Counted from the first letter of the stretch, positions 10,409-21,164 are shown. The stretch is DNA of 64,000 nt from Euprymna scolopes (GCA_024364805.1 CM044502.1:10367643-10431642), one strand, 5' to 3'. Program-made: numbers and translations. Notes: generated from the sequence alone by a model not told the origin.

Positions 10409-11365
10409 CTAGCATGGAGACTCGACGTTGTCCGAGATTTAATAATGGTCAATACATTTTATTGTCATCGATATCTGTGATATCGCCTATTTTTCGATCA
10501 AATCGATTAGTTACCCGCGCTAGCTTGGGACCCATCGCCGTGCAACCAGAGAAGGTTTTACATTCTTCCTCGCAGTGACTTCCTCCACAATACATTCTAG
10601 TCTAAATTGCTCTACTGTCGATTTTATAAAATTATAGGTTCAACTATTATAAAGTTTATAATGCAACATCCAAGTATCCTGTTTGAGGTGTTCTCTAAAC
10701 ATAAACATTAATTTCGGAAGCGCTCCCGTCATATTAAAGAACTCACTGTTGATTTTATATGCCTGTACTTACTGCTTGTACTATGATAATGGTTTGAATT
10801 TTTAAGTTTAGAATGAAAATCTCAAGTATCATGGTGCAATTGTGTTTTAAACAGAAACATTCATTTCAAATAACCCCCCCCATGTGATATAAAAAAAACT
10901 ATTGTTATTTTATTTGTAGATTGTGTAGTTTCGCTATAGAAAATTATATATTTTTCAATATATAATCGCTTGAATGAAACTTTAAAATAAAAAGTTGAAT
11001 ATCATGATGCAATTGTGCTCTAAACGGAAACCTCTATTTCGCATGCGCTCCGGCCATATCAAAGAACCAATTGTTGATTTAATATGTCAGGCTTTTCAGC
11101 TTGTGTAGTAATAAAACTTCTCAGATGCACTTGTGATGTTAGGCTGTGTAAGGTGTTAACTTTGGTCGAAATCGCCTGTTCGTTCTTTCAGCGGATTATT
11201 TTGATTATCGATACTTATCGAAAAAAATTCCGATACTCAAACATATCTAAGAACACTGTACGGTACATACAGTACATTCATGAAATTTTGTATGAAAATC
11301 AGCCTACCGGGTTTCGAGTCACTAGTGAACAAACTCACACAGTTACTTTTATATAATCGTAGCGA
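10409..11365 (-). mobile_element. Non-autonomous Helitron, TTTGGGACCCATCG subfamily, nearly whole
   Basis: Minus-strand 3' end CTAG at 10409 followed by T; minus-strand 5' end TC at about 11365. The body has three diverged internal subrepeats (near 10640-10740, 10790-10900 and 10970-11060) sharing AAGTATCATGGTGCAATTGT and CTAAACAGAAACATTAATTTC. No protein is encoded. Compared with 4756-6486 it lacks the LINE B insertion and so serves as the empty-site reference. Confidence 0.6.
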
Positions 11366-11478
11366 TATAAATAATGAAATATAAAATACTACGGGCGCGG
11401 AGAAACATTTCATTAGTAATAAAACTCTAAGCGTCCCCGGCTATCTTCATGTTAAGTTGATTTTAAATATATTACGTA

Positions 11479-11864
11479 CTAGCAGAGAACTCGGCGTTGC
11501 TCGGTGGCAAAATACGTTTAGCCGATTCTTTATCGATTACTATGGCTGTTCAGCCTTGCTTTGCTCGGGCCCGATTTACTACTTATGACTTTATGTGCAT
11601 ACATATATATTAAAAGTTTGACTCCTGTCTAAAATTTAAAGTATTTAGGTCCAAAATTGGCGGTGTGTTTGGTAGAGTTTTCAAAGGTAAAATCGTTGAA
11701 CTTTGACCCCTTGACAGCCAAATTTTGGTCGAATACCGATTATAAAGATTTTCCCAAATCTCGATACTCCTTATGTCGAATCTGGAGTTGGTAGACTGAA
11801 AATTGACAGTAGTTTGGTGGGTAAATGTACACACACAGGCACACAGACAATTTCACTATAAGGA
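11479..11864 (-). mobile_element. Non-autonomous Helitron, CCCGG-hairpin subfamily, ~386 bp
   Basis: The minus-strand 3' terminus CTAG (11479) is preceded by a decayed GC-rich hairpin (CTCGGCGTTGCTCGGTGG on the plus strand). The body contains the family blocks TCGTTGAACTTTGACCCCTT and AGATTTTCCCAAATCTC, and a (CA)n/(CAGA)n-rich region just inside the 5' TC. The same body is found at 35588-35992, 40700-41176 and 41181-41602. Confidence 0.65.
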
Positions 11865-11869
11865 GTATA

Positions 11870-12525
11870 CTAGACTACCCGTGACCCGTTGGGATTAATG
11901 TATGAGCTTGACATTTGTGACGTAAAGAAGTTTTTTGTGACGTAACAGAAACATTTCGGTGAAAGTATATTGAAATGAAAAAAGAATATAGATAGATTTC
12001 TATGAGTCGTTCTGTTTATAATTGTTTATTTTTTAAACAAAAAAACTTACAGCCATTGAATTATAAGTGGTTGGCCATACTTATAGGTAAATGTGCACTG
12101 AAGAGATACCATAATACTTAAAGGAAAATTCAAATTTTTATATATCTTTTTTAAATGAAATTTTTAGTTGAAAGTACAGAATAGTTAAAAACACTCTCCC
12201 CATGTTAAAACTGGCGTTTTAAATAGAAAATGAAAATGAAATGTAACTTTTTTTTTTCATTTATCTTAAACAAACAAACATGAACCATTGGGTAAAATAT
12301 TTAATTTATATGTTAATAATAAGGTCAATAAAACTAATTAAGACAATGCGGAAATGACCGATGTAAAAAAAAGCAAAAAGTATTAACAAGTTTTTGTTTG
12401 GATAATTTAAACGCGAAAAAAAAAACAATTGGGACGATCGTGACGATTTTATTTACGAAGTCGTAAACCGGATGTGTGGTTACAAAATCTGTTACAAGGT
12501 CATTTAAGTTTTATAATTATATAGA
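11870..12525 (-). mobile_element. Non-autonomous Helitron, GGGTCACGGGTAGTCTAG subfamily, ~656 bp
   Basis: It lies directly behind the previous Helitron. Minus strand: 5' TCTATATAATTATAAAAC at 12525, 3' GGGTAGTCTAG ending at 11870, with flanking A and T. The whole length aligns with 21370-21990 on the opposite strand, so both termini are set by two independent copies. No open frame. Confidence 0.7.
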
Positions 12526-12564
12526 TTGTACTCAGTATACAGTAGTGATTTCGAAAAGTTTAAA

Positions 12565-12884
12565 AATAAATGACTTAGGTGCCACCAGTTAGAATAGAAA
12601 CCGGAACATACAACTCTCCATCCTCATCACGTAGCTTCTGAGCTACGCTCTACATATAAAAAAAGTTAATAAATAACCTTGTTTAAACTATGATTTATAC
12701 GTGCAAGCTGCGTTTACGCGACTACATTTTCTAAACATTTTTGTATTCAATTTTTGACCCATTAACATTTTCCATCGGCTAAACACCAAATCGAAAGTGT
12801 ACACAGGTCAAAATATTAAATTTCAACTATATAGCCTAAATATTTAGAGATGAGTTTGGTAGAAAATCCCCCCCAACAAGGTCA

Positions 12885-12924
<40 letters not shown>

Positions 12925-13165
12925 CATGCGTTAGTATGTTTTCATCTGAAATTCTATGCAACTATGCAGAATGTAGAAACTATGCATAAATAGAATTAAG
13001 CATAATAGTGAAATTAAAGTAATCATCTAATAAGAAACCACAAAAAAATAAGTAATTAATTAACGTTCGTTTTTCAAAAAAATCTGCAAATTAGTTCACC
13101 TTCATAAAGTCGCTCGCATATCCATTAAGTATATTAAATAGTTTGTTTTAATAATGTTTAAAAAG
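12565..13165 (+). repeat. Repeat R, copy 1
   Basis: A long dispersed repeat. The left half (12570-12860) begins GACTTAGGTGCCACCAG then TTAGAATAGAAACCGGAAC. A (TA)n tract lies at 12886-12921. The right half (12930-13165) has ATGCAGAATGTAGAAACTATG and GTAGTCGCTCGC-like blocks. The same two halves flank other material at 30490-31775. Short pieces of the left end recur at 39740-39830 and, reversed, at 57290-57380. Confidence 0.6.
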
Positions 13166-13175
13166 AAAAAAAGGT

Positions 13176-13970
13176 TCGACTTTTTTCTTCTTGGTCTTCG
13201 GGCCAAGATATTTTTTCTCTTATCAAGGTGTAGTATCTGTTCCGGCAGATACTGCAATCAAAGACCATATGTGGAGGCAACCCCACATACAAGACCATTA
13301 CTCTTGTAGCAATCGGGTATTGGTCAATGTAGGGGAAACCTTTCATACCAATTGTCACTATCCAGCCCCCCCTCGGGGGAGCTGGTCCCCTCCACCTCAC
13401 TCTCCACATTAAAAAAAACGGCCTTGTTACTAATTTTCTCAATGGAGAAGCAAATAATTATCCGCCTTTTTTCTTTCTTGGCCTTCGGGCCAAGATCAAA
13501 GTGTAGTATCTGTTCCGGCAGATACTGCAAGCTATGACTAGCTATGACTAGCTATGACTAGCAAAGACCAGATGTGGGGGCAACCCCACATGCCTTGCCT
13601 TTTAACCAGCCTTCATTTCCCACCTCTCGGGAGCTGGTCCCCTTTTTCCCTTCCCCCTCCCTTCACTCCTCACATTAAAAATCGGCCTTGTTCCTAATTT
13701 GCTCGGTGGGGGAGCAAATAAATACCATCTGTTCTCATGCTTCACTGAAGTAATTGGTCCTCGGTCAATGTAGGGAAAACCCTTCATACTGAGGCAATTA
13801 TTATTGCTTGGACACTGCCTTTTTTAGGGGAGCTGAATTGTTTCCACATTGAAAAACGATTTTGCGTCTAGTTTGCTGTCGAGGGGATGCAAATATATCC
13901 CATATGTTCTGATGCTTCAATTAACGGCCTTGTGTCACATTTGCTTTCGTGGGGAAGCAAATAAATACGT
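13176..13970 (+). repeat. Tandem array with U2 snRNA-derived heads
   Basis: Two units begin with sequence matching the 5' part of U2 snRNA. At 13471-13530 there is a perfect stem I hairpin CTTGGCCTTCGGGCCAAG, then ATCAAAGTGTAGTATCTGTT, which contains GTAGTA, the branch-site pairing element of U2. At 13187-13255 the same head carries a short insertion. Each head is followed by a shared non-U2 body: AAGACCATATGTGGAGGCAA, CAATGTAGGGGAAACC, GGGGGAGCTGGTCCCCT and GGAGAAGCAAATAA. Two further truncated units (about 13719-13883 and 13884-13970) repeat the body without the head. Loss of U2 similarity after the head rules out a working U2 gene. SINEs with snRNA heads (SINEU) are an established class; an snRNA-gene array with spacers is the alternative. 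Confidence 0.65.
13531..13562 (+). repeat. Three copies of a 10-bp unit in the U2 array
   Basis: GCTATGACTA is repeated three times at the end of the second U2-like head. The first unit of the array lacks it, so it expanded locally. Confidence 0.85.
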
Positions 13971-14311
13971 TAATAGAAAAAAATAGGCTTCTCATATAGT
14001 ATAAATGTCAGAGCGAGGAAAAAAAACTTATCTGCTTAGGTATGTCGATTTCCATAATCTTTATTTCACAACCAGACAGGCATTGTGTTTTATCTGCATA
14101 GATATGCAGCGTAATTTTATTCTGAAGCAAAACTCGCAACAGTAAATAGAGGTGCAAAATAATTTACGTATAAAAGAACAGAAAAACCAACAAATCAAAT
14201 ATTCATCTGTTATCAAATAATAAGATTCCCCTTCTAGCTTTTTTTCGATTTAAGAGGGAAATAAAATTGAAATTCAAGAACCTGATAAAGTATTTGAACT
14301 AAAACATCTTT
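13971..14311. other. Unassigned stretch
   Basis: No recognisable gene or repeat in this interval. Confidence 0.4.
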
Positions 14312-14460
14312 AAAGCTCAGCACATGCGCATAAACAAATGAAATAGTCGTGTTCGTTTTTCTTGCCTTTTGGCGGCCATATTGTTAAATCTCGGCGCACG
14401 CGCATAAACAAATGAAATAGTCTTGTTCGTTTTTCTTGCCCTTTGGCGGCCATATTGTTA
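14312..14460. repeat. 74-bp tandem duplication
   Basis: Units at 14312-14385 and 14386-14460 share CGCATAAACAAATGAAATAG and TTTGGCGGCCATATTGTTA with few differences. Confidence 0.85.
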
Positions 14461-15289
14461 TCAATAGGAGTTCAGTTGTGTATCTTGGGTTTGTTTCATA
14501 ATCTTGTTTAAGGAGGTGCAATAGTTTGGTAATTAAAACGAAGGGCGAAAAGATATCCGAGACGAAGAAATCCCTAAAGAAATATTCGAGAGTACTTAAA
14601 TACAAAGTTGAAAGTTTAAAGAACATTTTATTATACTGTTTGTGAACTGTTATCATTTTACTTGTTCTATTTATTATGGTCTCTATTTGATAACATCTTG
14701 TTTAATTCTATCCAAAAGGCGTTGGTGAAGTTGTGAGAACAATTTAAATACTCGGAGAAAGCAATCACATACGATACACGTCGAACGGCAATAGAAATCT
14801 ATAATAAGGGCAAAAGTCTGTTTAAATGTATGTATGTATGTATGTATGCCAAAATTTTGACAGAGGCGACAGATATTCAGGAGATCGGTATCGGTTTTAA
14901 GGTCGAACGTTTCAGACGACAAATATCGAGAAATTTGACTAAAAACATCTATTCCTTCACCCTCAATGGGGTACTTTTCTACAGGGAGGAGTAGCAAAAA
15001 ATCGTTTCATCGTGACAATTTAGCCAAACACATATGCGCAAAAACGTTCTTTTTTCAATTAGATTAAAAAACGGCCTAACTTCGCTCACGTTATCATAAA
15101 CCAACCGTTATAGTGGCAGCTTCATTATCTTATCACGTTCGAGTCAAGATATCAGATATTTCTTTTTCGATTTTTCAAGTTCAAGTTATTTATGCCATTT
15201 TTACGTTCGTTTTTTTTCTATCACGTTCGATGAATTTTGTTTTTCAACAGGGAAATTTCTTTTTCGTTTACTTATTCTTTATTTTGCAT

Positions 15290-15862
15290 CACATTTGGTG
15301 TTGGTCCTGGATATGACCTTAAACTATATCCGATGGTGAGGCTTGCGGGCTTTGAGGAGTGTGGAGCCATCATTTAATTGCCATTGCTTGCATGTCCACA
15401 GACTGGTAGTACTTGTTAGGGTCCCAACTATGTTGGTTTTCTGTTTTTTTTACATAGGCGTCACCACTTATCAAGGCCGAGAGGCAACTCAAGGATAAGG
15501 GTTATAAAGTGTACAGTAGTCAAAATGACAATATAGTAATCGATAGTAATTGAAGTTCGGTAAATTTGTTAACTTAAGTGTAACAGCTCATCAGAAACTT
15601 GTTCACGTTGGACTTGAAGACAACCATATTATAGACAGCTGGAAAGCTAGAAAACAGAAGACAATTCCACAAGCGTGCAGTTCTAAGAAAGAAGTTTTGA
15701 TCATGGAATCTACGTTTAGGTTTAGGCACAGGGTTAAATAGAAACCAACTTAAAAAAATACTCTATTAAAAAATTGTTCTTCAAAATCATTTGATTCGGC
15801 GTTAAATAACCTAAAAAGGGTTGATATGCCGTAAAACAAAATCAACCAACCAACATTAAGTT
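15290..15862 (+). repeat. Repeat S, copy 2, split by LINE A
   Basis: The left part (15300-15445) has GTGGAGCCATCATTTAATTG and GTTAGGGTCCCAACTAT. The right part (15735-15862) has TTGATTCGGCGTTAAATAAC and ends in CAACCAACCAAC. The break lies just after the CCCAACTAT block, where LINE A sits. Confidence 0.6.
15446..15735 (-). mobile_element. LINE A 3' tail, 5'-truncated
   Basis: Reverse complement of the last 280 bases of LINE A: GTCACCACTTATCAAGGCC, CTTGTTCACGTTGGACTTG, GCGTGCAGTTCTAAGAAAG and GATCATGGAATCTACG. Inserted within repeat S. Confidence 0.75.
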
Positions 15863-15992
15863 TTTTTTTCCGATTTAAAAAAGATATATTTAAACAGGGT
15901 TATTACCGTCGCTTATTCTTTATTTTCCATTTTGTTTTGATGTATCCTCTTACACCTCACCACACCTGGGCAACGCCGGGTAACCCCGCTAG

Positions 15993-16421
15993 TCTATAAT
16001 ATAAGTTTCACTTGTCTGTTTAAATGTATCTATGTTTGAATGTCTGCCTAAACCTTTCGACAGAGACGTCAGATTTTCATGAGATCGGTATCGCTTGGAA
16101 GCTCGACACTTTGGACGACAAATATCGAAAACGCGGCTAAAAACATTAATTTCCTTCGCCCTCAACTGGCCACTTTTCTACAGGGAAGGGTCGCTTTTTT
16201 CCAATATTTTCAAAAGTCATCTCCTCTTGTCGATTGACTTGGCTTAATTTAAATATTCGTCACTTCCAGTTTGGTAATGGGTGCAACAACAAAGATATCC
16301 CTTTTTTTTCACATTGTTTTCCTCCTTTGCGGTACGGGTTCCAGCCTACCTGCCTACTAACACTTTTTTTTGGCTCAATACACACCTTCAAACACACGGC
16401 AACGCCAGGCATCCAGGCTAA
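15993..16421 (+). mobile_element. Non-autonomous Helitron, CCCGG-hairpin subfamily, ~429 bp
   Basis: It starts TCTATAATATAAGTTTCAC immediately after the CTAG of the previous Helitron and ends AACGCCAGGCATCCAGGCTAA, i.e. CTAA as the CTRR terminus. The 3' region holds GGTACGGGTTCCAGCCTACC, a decayed match to a pol III B box. Reverse-complement relatives are 40300-40705 and 42000-42335. Confidence 0.65.
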
Positions 16422-16579
16422 TAATAACATAAATGTTAGTTTTAAAAATTTATCATGAACAATTAAATAGATAACTTTGCAAATATACACAGCAATAAGT
16501 AATGTGAAAATAGATATAGGCGCAGATAGATATCAAAATTATCTTGTTTTCGTATATTGTATAGATTGCCGGATTAAGC

Positions 16580-16650
16580 GTCGCACACCTTCAGGTCAGA
16601 GGTTACACCAGTCGAAACGTTGTAAAAATATGATCCAAGATACTAGTCTT
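16580..16650 (+). repeat. Repeat P, copy 3 (short)
   Basis: AGGTTACACCAGTCGAAACG then TTGTAAAAATATGATC resembles the central part of the copies at 9055-9225 and 10070-10236. Confidence 0.45.
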
Positions 16651-16659
16651 GATGAGTTT

Positions 16660-17324
16660 GGAGTCTTACTCTTGACTGGCAACATTTACCAAAATACCTC
16701 ATTCACTCTGTGGATCCTAATCTAACTAAGAACCTCAGCGTTCAGTGTAAAAAATAACATATTTACAATTTGTATAAACTTATCTGTGTGTTGTGTGTGC
16801 ATATTTTCTTTTTGTGTATATGCATGTGTGAGAAAATAAAGTTCGATTTCATTAGAAATTTAAAAGTTTTTGAATTTATCAGTATTAAATGTTCGTGGAG
16901 TGGGAAAAAAAAAACTAGCCAAAAAAGTTCATTTCGAAAATAAAGAATAAATTCTACTGGGTTGTTACTTAGCCCCCTCCTGTACTACTCTATGTGACTA
17001 GACCCCCCCCCACTGTTTTCGGGGGAACCGAAAACAAGCAGGGCGATCCCTAATAGGGTTTGGGGAAGAAGCCTAAATGGAAGTGGGAGAAAATAAAGCA
17101 ACGGAAGGAGGGGGTTGGAAGATGACCTCTGAGTAGGGGGATGACCGGCGGTATCAGAAAACAAAGATGAGGTGCAGAGGGGTTGGGCAGACTCAGATGT
17201 TCTCTATTACCAAAAAATAAAATCAGGAACAGGGTCTCAATCGTACCACCAGTCAAGAGTCTCCTTAAGATGTCTTAGCTAAAATCTCAGCGGGATGGGT
17301 TCCGAAGGACCAAGCACCGCTCAT
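16660..17324. other. Unassigned stretch
   Basis: No gene found. It contains a C-rich run near 17005 and GA-rich sequence at 17085-17215. The 68-codon open frame at 17050-17256 (minus) looks incidental. Confidence 0.4.
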
Positions 17325-17995
17325 GAACCAAGTAGTTTACTTAAACGTCATATTCCGAATATGAACCAAGTAGTTTACTTAAACGTCATATTCCGAATAT
17401 GAACCAAGTAGTTTACTTAAACGTCATATACGGAAAAGTAACCAAGTAGTTTACTTAAACGTCATATTCCGAAAATGAANNNNNNNNNNNNNNNNNNNNN
17501 NNNNNNNNNNNNNNNNNNNNNNNNNNNNNNNNNNNNNNNNNNNNNNNNNNNNNNNNNNNNNNNNNNNNNNNNNNNNNNNNNNNNNNNNNNNNNNNNNNNN
17601 NNNNNNNNNNNNNNNNNNNNNNNNNNNNNNNNNNNNNNNNNNNNNNNNNNNNNNNNNNNNNNNNNNNNNNNNNNNNNNNNNNNNNNNNNNNNNNNNNNNN
17701 NNNNNNNNNNNNNNNNNNNNNNNNNNNNNNNNNNNNNNNNNNNNNNNNNNNNNNNNNNNNNNNNNNNNNNNNNNNNNNNNNNNNNNNNNNNNNNNNNNNN
17801 NNNNNNNNNNNNNNNNNNNNNNNNNNNNNNNNNNNNNNNNNNNNNNNNNNNNNNNNNNNNNNNNNNNNNNNTTTACTTAAACGTCATATTCCGACCATGA
17901 GTTTACTTAAATGTCATATTCCGAAATGAGTTTACTTAAATGTCATATTCCGAAAATGAACCAAGTAGTTTACTTAAACGAGGAAAATAAAAATG
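17325..17995. repeat. 38-bp satellite interrupted by an assembly gap
   Basis: The unit reads GAACCAAGTAGTTTAC then TTAAACGTCATATTCCG. Four near-identical units lie left of the gap (17325-17479) and about three, partly shortened, to its right (17872-17979). Unresolved bases fill 17480-17871, so the true array length is unknown and the open frame across the gap is not real. Confidence 0.95.
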
Positions 17996-18635
17996 TACGA
18001 TTTTTAGCGATTTTAATACTAAACTGTATTTAGGTATAAGGTTGATTTTTGCTTAGATACTTCAAATTTAGTTGGCTCACGCTTTTTTTTTATTTTAACA
18101 TGGTCGATGAAATCACTGCGACTCGCTCAGCTGTAAAATTTGATTATCTTAATAAAATAACAAACTACTTGATTAATTCATGTGATTTTTGGAATATGAC
18201 GTTTTTTGTTCCGTAATGGATGAGGCTTACTAAAGATTTTCTGTATTTTTGTAATAAGTGTAATTTCCCACAAGCACCGAATCGTTTATTTCACTGACAT
18301 TGAGATTAAAATACCAAGTCATTTTTTTTCAAATACAGCAACGTTATTTTATATACTAATCATATCTAGGCTTTCGACGCCGTAAGATAAACTAATTCGC
18401 ATATTGCTTTGTAAAACTTAAACTAAATAATTCACTAGCCGTTCTTTTTTTACTAATTCAATTATAAGTTTATTATTGAAGGGTATGTTTATAGTCATGA
18501 TCCAATTCAGGTATTTTAAGTGAAAAATGGGGTTTGCAGTCTTTTGCGGTTTCTACATTGTAAATTAAAGATTCCCCACTGACGATAACCGTACACACCA
18601 TAGTAATAAAAGCAATTTAGTAAATATATGCGGAT
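17996..18635. other. Unassigned AT-rich stretch
   Basis: No gene or known repeat recognised. Confidence 0.4.
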
Positions 18636-18639
18636 AGTT

Positions 18640-18780
18640 CTATCCTGGGCAAAACTCTCTCCTAATCTTCATCAATGATCTTCCAAATCACAATCTTAGA
18701 TCATTCGTAGACATTTATGCAAATGACACCGCAATCTATGGCAACACTTCAAAGGCCAGTTGCAACGCCTCCTTCGAGGA
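18640..18780 (+). mobile_element. LINE reverse transcriptase fragment with altered active site
   Basis: Translates to LLIFINDLPNHNLRSFVDIYA followed by NDTAIYGNTSKA. This is the RT catalytic block of the LINE A group, but the usual YADD reads YAND, so the second catalytic aspartate is lost. Only about 45 residues remain. Confidence 0.7.
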
Positions 18781-18832
18781 GGTAGTTAGGACTCTGGATT
18801 CTCGGCACGTGTCGTCTAGGCTCCTCGGAGGT

Positions 18833-19520
18833 TGTTACATAATCTGCTATGCTAAAAGCGAATATCAAAGCGGCAGGCAGGAAGAAAGACAACGATTGTA
18901 GTCTATCTACAAAAGCTTAATTCTCATAAAATTATGTACAAATGTTTTTACAATTCTCATTCAGATTTTGTAAGTTCTTTCCAAAGTCTCAACTATCTTC
19001 GCAGACAGCGACCGACGGATGGATGAGGTGGGGAGGGGTCACGTCTCTTCTCTACTCTGATCTGAAACACTCTTCGACTCAACTCTGAAACTCTTCTCTT
19101 CTCATTAATTTTCGCACGACAGTCGTATATATAGTAAGGTAAGTGGATGTGGTTGGAGATTCTCCCAAGCCAATAAGATTTCGCCACGAAATCTCCCCGA
19201 AATCTTAAGCCCCAGGGTTTTGCGTGGGTACAATTCCCACATTGAAATCTAAGTATAATTTTCAAGGACAGATGTCAATTCTGACATCCGACCCTGGGTT
19301 CATGTAAGGCCTGACAAGATTCTAAGTGACATTTCCTGTTATCAAATTTTAGCCGTAAAAATATATTTCTCTGGTTTTCAAACAATATCTATTTTGACAT
19401 CAAATAAAATCTGTATATTGTTCTTCTCTATCTTAAATCCTTGGGTTATCTGGCGTCACCCAGAAATACAAAGCTACCTCAGCGTAGTTCTAACGTTCCT
19501 CAATGGGGGATTACGTTACA
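18833..19520 (-). mobile_element. Probable solo LTR (fossil)
   Basis: A 688-bp unit bounded by TGTTACATAAT and ATTACGTTACA, short imperfect inverted ends of the TG...CA kind. On the minus strand it has a TATA-like ACTATATATACGACTG and GC-rich flanking sequence. No second copy in the window confirms the ends and I found no clear target duplication. The family is not determined (Gypsy-like is a guess). Confidence 0.4.
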
Positions 19521-19639
19521 CAGCCAAGACCAAAGTTTTAATTTACACAGAATTATGTTCTAAAAGTAAGTAACTACAAAACTAAAACGTAGAAGAGCTA
19601 CGAGAATGAGAGTGGTACCATTAAAACGAGCGACATTTT

Positions 19640-19965
19640 GTACTCCAGAATCTATATTCCTGCATCTGCATTTTCATCACCATTCTTAATGCCCTTTTGC
19701 CGCTCTCTTTTAATGCCTCGGTTATAAACGATCGGTAGTGCTTTATTACTCACATCTATGTTGCTACTCTTAAATCGTGGAACCCATCTCCTCACAGTGC
19801 TGATATCAAGTGTATCGGCTTTGTAAACGATCAACGTACGCCTTTGAATGTTAATCTGTTCAATTTTTCAGCGTGAAGAAATTCACTGACTGATCTCTGC
19901 TTTTGACGCATGTCTATATCAAGAGGTTTCTTTCTTTGTGTCTCACACCGTAAATATCTACAAGT
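19640..19965 (-). mobile_element. mariner-like transposase, N-terminal fragment
   Basis: A minus-strand frame contains MRQKQRSVSEFLHAEK, then (after a frame change) VYKADTLDISTVRRWVPRFKS and IDVSNKA. This is the first helix-turn-helix DNA-binding region of a mariner transposase. The C-terminal fragment at 20205-20740 is on the same strand but in the wrong order to be one uninterrupted gene, so these are separate or rearranged copies. Confidence 0.65.
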
Positions 19966-20204
19966 GAAAGATGAAACTTTAAGGTAATAAATGCATAGTC
20001 ATCATAATAGTACCAATTGCATTTTCTCCTGATTTATTCAAGCAGAATAAAACAAAAGTAGGTGGTAGTAGTGTTGTAATGCCTTCGGTGTTTTAATCTA
20101 GAAATTATTATATGCGTATACATCACTCATTAAAAGTGAGAACACACACAAACACACACGTATATATATATATAATATAAAGTTTTAAAATCTACTCAAT
20201 GTAG

Positions 20205-20740
20205 CCGCCTTCGGGCTAAATCATCGCCTCAATACGGGTCCGGAACTGGGAGCATCTTATTTCCACAAGCGCCGGCGGGAGCTCGGCGAATACGCAACTG
20301 ATGGCGGCGCTCAGGCTGACTTTGGTGCTGTGGGAGGTCATGTTGGTGATGTTCTCGACGTATAACTAAACGAAGTAGTCCGGCGGGGAGAGGATAGGGC
20401 CAATAAGAGAAGAATACAAAGTCTCAGCCCTTCTTCTGAAGTCACTGCTGGGTTTCTTTAGGCGTAGGCTATCGCCTAGTACTGCTACCACACCCGGGGT
20501 ATGCCAGCAGCCACCTGAATGTACCAGGGAATTACCATACTCTTCAACACATCAAGGAACACTTTAATCTTGATTTCAAACCGATTTTGAACAGAAGAGG
20601 TGGCATTATCCGGCCATCGTTTGAAACCACACCAAAGACCATAATCGTGACCGGAAGCTCTGTTGGATTGTACCCCGAAGCGTTGAAACGCTCGGAATTT
20701 CTTCTTTATTTGTCTTTCTCTCAATTTTATGAACATTTTG
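20205..20740 (-). mobile_element. mariner-like transposase, C-terminal fragment, copy 1
   Basis: Minus-strand pieces KVFLDVLKSMVIPWYIQVA, ENITNMTSHSTKVSL, VFAELPPALVE, SQFRTRIEAMI and GGYIE match the catalytic and C-terminal part of a Tc1/mariner transposase and closely parallel 57720-58222. Stops and frame changes are present. Confidence 0.7.
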
Positions 20741-20915
20741 CATAATTTTTGTTAAAGTAAATTTTCTCAACGAGTCATTCTTATCTCTTTGAGGTTTTGT
20801 GTTAAAAACTTGCAAGTATCCATCCGAAAAATTTGTAAGTATTCTTAAACCAATTCTGATGTTTATTTAGCGGCACAGATATAGGGGCATCATTGAACAT
20901 AAACGAATACGCACA

Positions 20916-20951
<36 letters not shown>

Positions 20952-21160
20952 CCCTGAAACAGTATTCCATGGTAAACAACTGATGATCCCTTAAAAATAA
21001 ATTATTACTGGTACTATAGTGAATTCGATAGAGCAAGTTGATGCAATGATTGCAGGTGATTGAATGACTTACTGACTAAATGTCTTTCTAACAATGATAG
21101 AAATCTTTTTTTTGTATAGTTTTAAAGGTTAAAAACTTCCAAGGCATATGTATATATATA
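20741..21160. other. Unassigned stretch with (TA)n at 20922-20950
   Basis: No recognisable gene. A pure (TA)n tract is the only notable structure. Confidence 0.5.
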
Positions 21161-21164
21161 TATT

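Larger units (their letters stand above)
14798..15992 (+). mobile_element. Helitron enlarged by nested insertions
   Basis: The 5' TCTATAATAAGG at 14798 follows an A. The 3' end has the hairpin region GGGCAACGCCGGG and CTAG at 15989-15992. The 5' part (GTCTGTTTAAATGTATGTATG, GAGATCGGTATCGG, TTTTCTACAGGGAGG) matches the intact relative at 15993-16421. The interior is split by a copy of repeat S, which is itself split by a LINE A tail. Order of events: Helitron first, repeat S second, LINE A last. Confidence 0.65.

Noticed and set aside
17475-17900. 141-codon open frame
   Set aside because: It runs through unresolved bases of an assembly gap.
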